DNA of 14,158 nucleotides, taken from the NCBI GenBank assembly GCA_934466455.1, contig CAKSLF010000029.1, positions 1 through 14,158 of the forward strand. The letters run 5' to 3'. This DNA comes from an uncultured Oscillospiraceae bacterium. Its GTDB lineage: Bacteria; Bacillota; Clostridia; Oscillospirales; Ruminococcaceae. Numbering within the stretch: the first letter of the stretch is position 1; the number at the start of each line of letters is the position of its first letter. Position numbers and translations under genes: made by a program. This document shows, piece after piece, positions 12,360-14,158 of the stretch. The notes under the pieces were generated by a model. It searched no databases. It was not told where the DNA came from and worked only from the letters and a program-made list of their open reading frames with translations.

Positions 12360-12394
12360 ACGGACATCAACAAAAAAACAGTGAGGTAAACGAA

Positions 12395-13243
12395 ATGAAA
12401 AAAATTATTTCCGCAATTCTTGTTTTCGCAATGCTTTTCGCCTTTGCGGGCTGTAACCAATCAAAAAAAGAGGTCCTTAAAGTTGCAACCTCCCCGGACT
12501 TTGCCCCGATGGAGTTTGTGGATTCGAGCAAAAAAGGGCAGGACGCCTATGTCGGCTTTGATATAAGCCTTGCAAAATACATAGCCGACGGTCTTGGCAA
12601 GGAGCTTGAGATCGTTCCGATGAGCTTTGACGCCTGCATGGTGGCGGTGGAAACCGGCACGGTCGATATGGGCATCTCCGGCTTTAGCTGGACGGAGGAT
12701 AGGGCACCGAACTATAATTTCTCCGATTATTACTATGCCGGCGATAACGAAGCCGAGCAAACCATAGTAACCACCAAGGAAAACGAGGGCAAGCTTTCCT
12801 CCGCAGCGGATTTTTCCGGAAAAAAGGTAGCCGCACAAACAGGCTCGCTCCAGCTTTCTCTTTGCAAGGAGCAGCTTCCGGCGGACTGCGAGATAATTGA
12901 GGTCGGCGACCTTACAACCGCTTTTCTTCAGCTTCAAAACGGCGACTTTGACGCAATCGCCGTCGCCGTAGGTCAGGCAAAGGTCTTTATCTCCAACAAT
13001 GAGGAAAGCGTTGCTCTTTCCGGCTTTAACTTTGAGGTTGACCCAAAAAGCGTGGGCAATGTCGTTATGATGCAAAAGGGCGCAGACGAGCTTACCGAAA
13101 AGGTAAACGAACTTCTTGCAAAGGCATATGCCGACGGTCTTTACGAAAAATGGTACAACGAGGCTCTTGAGCTTTCCGGCGTTGACACCGCAACCGAGGT
13201 AAGCTATGACGACAACGGAAATGTTGCCTCCGGCGAGGGCTGA
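12395..13243 (+). CDS. Polar amino-acid ABC transporter substrate-binding lipoprotein
   Basis: The 282-aa precursor has a lipoprotein signal (MKKIISAILVFAMLFAFAGC); the lipidated Cys is C20, so the mature protein is anchored on the outer face of the membrane. The rest is a family-3 periplasmic-binding-protein fold: LKVATSPDFAPMEF, GFDISLAKYIADGLG, TVDMGISGFSWTEDRAPNYNFS (R103 in the position that binds the ligand carboxylate), then DFSGKKVAAQTGS and DAIAVAVGQA in the second lobe. The C-terminus ends in an acidic Gly/Ser/Asp tail. Cys, His, Arg or another polar amino acid is the likely ligand; the ArgR-like sites favour a basic amino acid. No permease or ATPase gene follows, so its partners are elsewhere or it is an orphan. 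Confidence 0.94.
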   Translation: MKKIISAILVFAMLFAFAGCNQSKKEVLKVATSPDFAPMEFVDSSKKGQDAYVGFDISLAKYIADGLGKELEIVPMSFDACMVAVETGTVDMGISGFSWTEDRAPNYNFSDYYYAGDNEAEQTIVTTKENEGKLSSAADFSGKKVAAQTGSLQLSLCKEQLPADCEIIEVGDLTTAFLQLQNGDFDAIAVAVGQAKVFISNNEESVALSGFNFEVDPKSVGNVVMMQKGADELTEKVNELLAKAYADGLYEKWYNEALELSGVDTATEVSYDDNGNVASGEG

Positions 13244-13285
13244 TTACATATTAACACGGTTTTTTCCCTTTTCTCTGTGAAAAGT

Positions 13286-13321
13286 GCAAGCCCTCCCCGA
13301 TTTTTTTCGGAGAAGGCTTGC
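13286..13321. terminator. Hairpin after the binding-protein gene
   Basis: GCAAGCC (13286-13292) pairs with GGCTTGC (13315-13321), partly extended by CCCCG/CGGAG, with T7 in the loop. There is no T run after the stem, so termination is uncertain; a T-rich stretch precedes it (13259-13274). Confidence 0.45.
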
Positions 13322-13385
13322 GCTGCGTAAACCGGGCAAAAGCCCGCCCGCCGATAATGGTCCGCACCCCGCCGACGGGGAGCAA

Positions 13386-13580
13386 ATCTCGGCTCCCCTG
13401 TGTATCTTAAGCAAGAATGTTTGCGCCGCTTTGCGGCGAAAACATTTTGCGATTGGTGCTTTGCACCAACCGCAGGCGGCTTTACCGCCCTTGCTACGAT
13501 AAATGACGGAGCTTTGCTCCTTATTGAAGGGGAGCTGGCAAAACCGCAGGTTTTGACTGAGGGGTTGTATCCCCTGACAG
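13386..13580. repeat. Dispersed palindromic repeat, copy 2, interrupted by a hairpin cluster
   Basis: CTCGGCTCCCCTGTGTA (from 13388) and AGGGGAGCTGGCAAAACCGC (from about 13528) are the two arms of the same palindromic element, here held about 130 bp apart. The right part ends in GACTGAGGGGTTGTA. The insert is a row of hairpins with TTT-type loops: 13416-13446, 13453-13469, 13475-13489 and 13508-13520. Confidence 0.7.
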
Positions 13581-13600
13581 GGCAAGGCGTTTACGCTTTT

Positions 13601-13717
13601 CACAGTTTACCCCGCTCTTTTGTAACCAAAAGAAAAGCCGTTTTCTTTCTCAACGCTGTCCTCGGCGTAAGTCTTCCACAGTTTACCCCTTTTCTTTTGT
13701 AACCAAAAGAAAAGCCG
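13601..13717 (+). repeat. Two direct copies of a hairpin-bearing ~40-bp repeat
   Basis: CACAGTTTACCCC followed within a few bases by CTTTTGTAACCAAAAGAAAAGCCGT occurs from 13601 and again from 13677. In the second copy CTTTTCTTTT and AAAAGAAAAG form a 10-bp hairpin around GTAACC; the first copy keeps a shorter stem. Confidence 0.8.
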
Positions 13718-13721
13718 TAAA

Positions 13722-14158
13722 GCGGTAAAAGAAAAGTTTTACAACCCCCACCCTCACGCTCCCGCGTGAGACTCCCCCTTGAAAAGGGGGAATAAACTCT
13801 CCACCGGATACAGGGTGCTTTCTAATCTCAACGCCGTCCCCGACGGGGACCCTAACGGCGTATTTTCAATATACCTGTTTCGCTCGGCTATCCTGACGGC
13901 TCGCAGGCTTTTCCGCACGGAACAAAGCCGCTCTGCAAGGTAAGCGGTATATCACAACCCCCTCCGCCGCTGCGGCGGCACCTCCCCTAAAGGGGAGGGG
14001 GGCGGAAGCGGCGGAAAGCGGCGCAAATACTTTCCGTACAACCCCTCAGTCTTTTCGGCTTGTTTACAAGCCAAAAATCCGGCTCCCCTTGCACAGTTGG
14101 CTTTCGAGTGCCGCCGGTGGCGGATACAACGAGAAAGGCAAGCTGCTGCCGTCCGCAA
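13722..14158. repeat. Non-coding mosaic of palindromes to the window end
   Basis: I see no credible gene here. It holds CTCACGC/GCGTGAG (about 13753-13770), CCCCCTT/AAGGGGG, a nested palindrome ACGCCGT..GTCCCCGACGGGGAC..ACGGCGT (about 13831-13861), CCGCCGC/GCGGCGG (about 13964-13979) and CCTCCCC/GGGGAGG (about 13981-13999). From 14038 to about 14098, TACAACCCCTCAGTC through GGCTCCCCTTGCACAG is an inverted copy of the element whose parts occur at 12068 and 13388-13576. Confidence 0.7.

Noticed and set aside
13284..13502. 72-codon plus-strand frame after the binding protein
   Set aside because: It begins in a hairpin and reads through repeat DNA; no ribosome site or recognisable domain.
13952..14158. 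Minus-strand frame at the right edge
   Set aside because: It is translated from palindromic repeats; the content (PPLPPPSPLGEVPPQRRR) is typical of repeat DNA.

Overview
The window looks like chromosome of a Gram-positive gut Clostridia (Oscillospiraceae/Ruminococcaceae-like). This is inferred from strong AGGAGG-type ribosome sites, sigma-A-type TTGACA/TATAAT promoters, a Firmicutes-style LexA with GAACATATGTTT operators, a Sapep/PepV dipeptidase, a clostridial feoA-feoA-feoB cluster with a FeoB-associated Cys-rich peptide, and GC-rich palindromic intergenic repeats. The species cannot be named from the sequence.

Layout. 1-618 is the 3' end of a mobilization relaxase-like gene that runs out of frame into an unrelated Gly/Trp/Asp-rich tail: the scar of an integrated element lying against the 3' end of a tRNA-Arg(CCT) gene (724-800, minus strand). 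Next on the minus strand are a MutT-type Nudix hydrolase and lexA, whose promoter carries two LexA boxes. 2121-3446 has no convincing protein gene: it holds a possible small RNA or attenuator (about 2277-2395), then 3.4 tandem copies of a ~262-bp GC-rich unit. A MATE transporter (3447-4799) and a Sapep-type dipeptidase (5092-6474) follow on the minus strand, each with its own promoter and terminator.

The centre (6621-10575) is a ferrous-iron uptake locus. A DtxR-family regulator on the minus strand is divergent from feoA1, feoA2, feoB and a 57-aa Cys-rich membrane peptide. Copies of an 18-bp palindrome, GGTTA-N8-TAACC, sit at the feo promoter and just before the ribosome sites of feoA1 and feoB, which suggests iron-dependent control by the DtxR protein. 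Downstream lie a second DtxR-like protein that seems to lack most metal ligands, a broken ketopantoate reductase, a copper-chaperone-like HMA protein and a 31-aa hydrophobic peptide.

The right end (12395-13243) holds an orphan amino-acid-binding lipoprotein with ArgR-like boxes at its promoter. From 13244 to the end is non-coding DNA made of stacked hairpins and fragments of dispersed palindromic repeats.

The most unexpected signal at window scale is a 9-mer, WTGAGCACG, found 11 times on the plus strand and once on the minus strand, in genes of both orientations and in three terminators.
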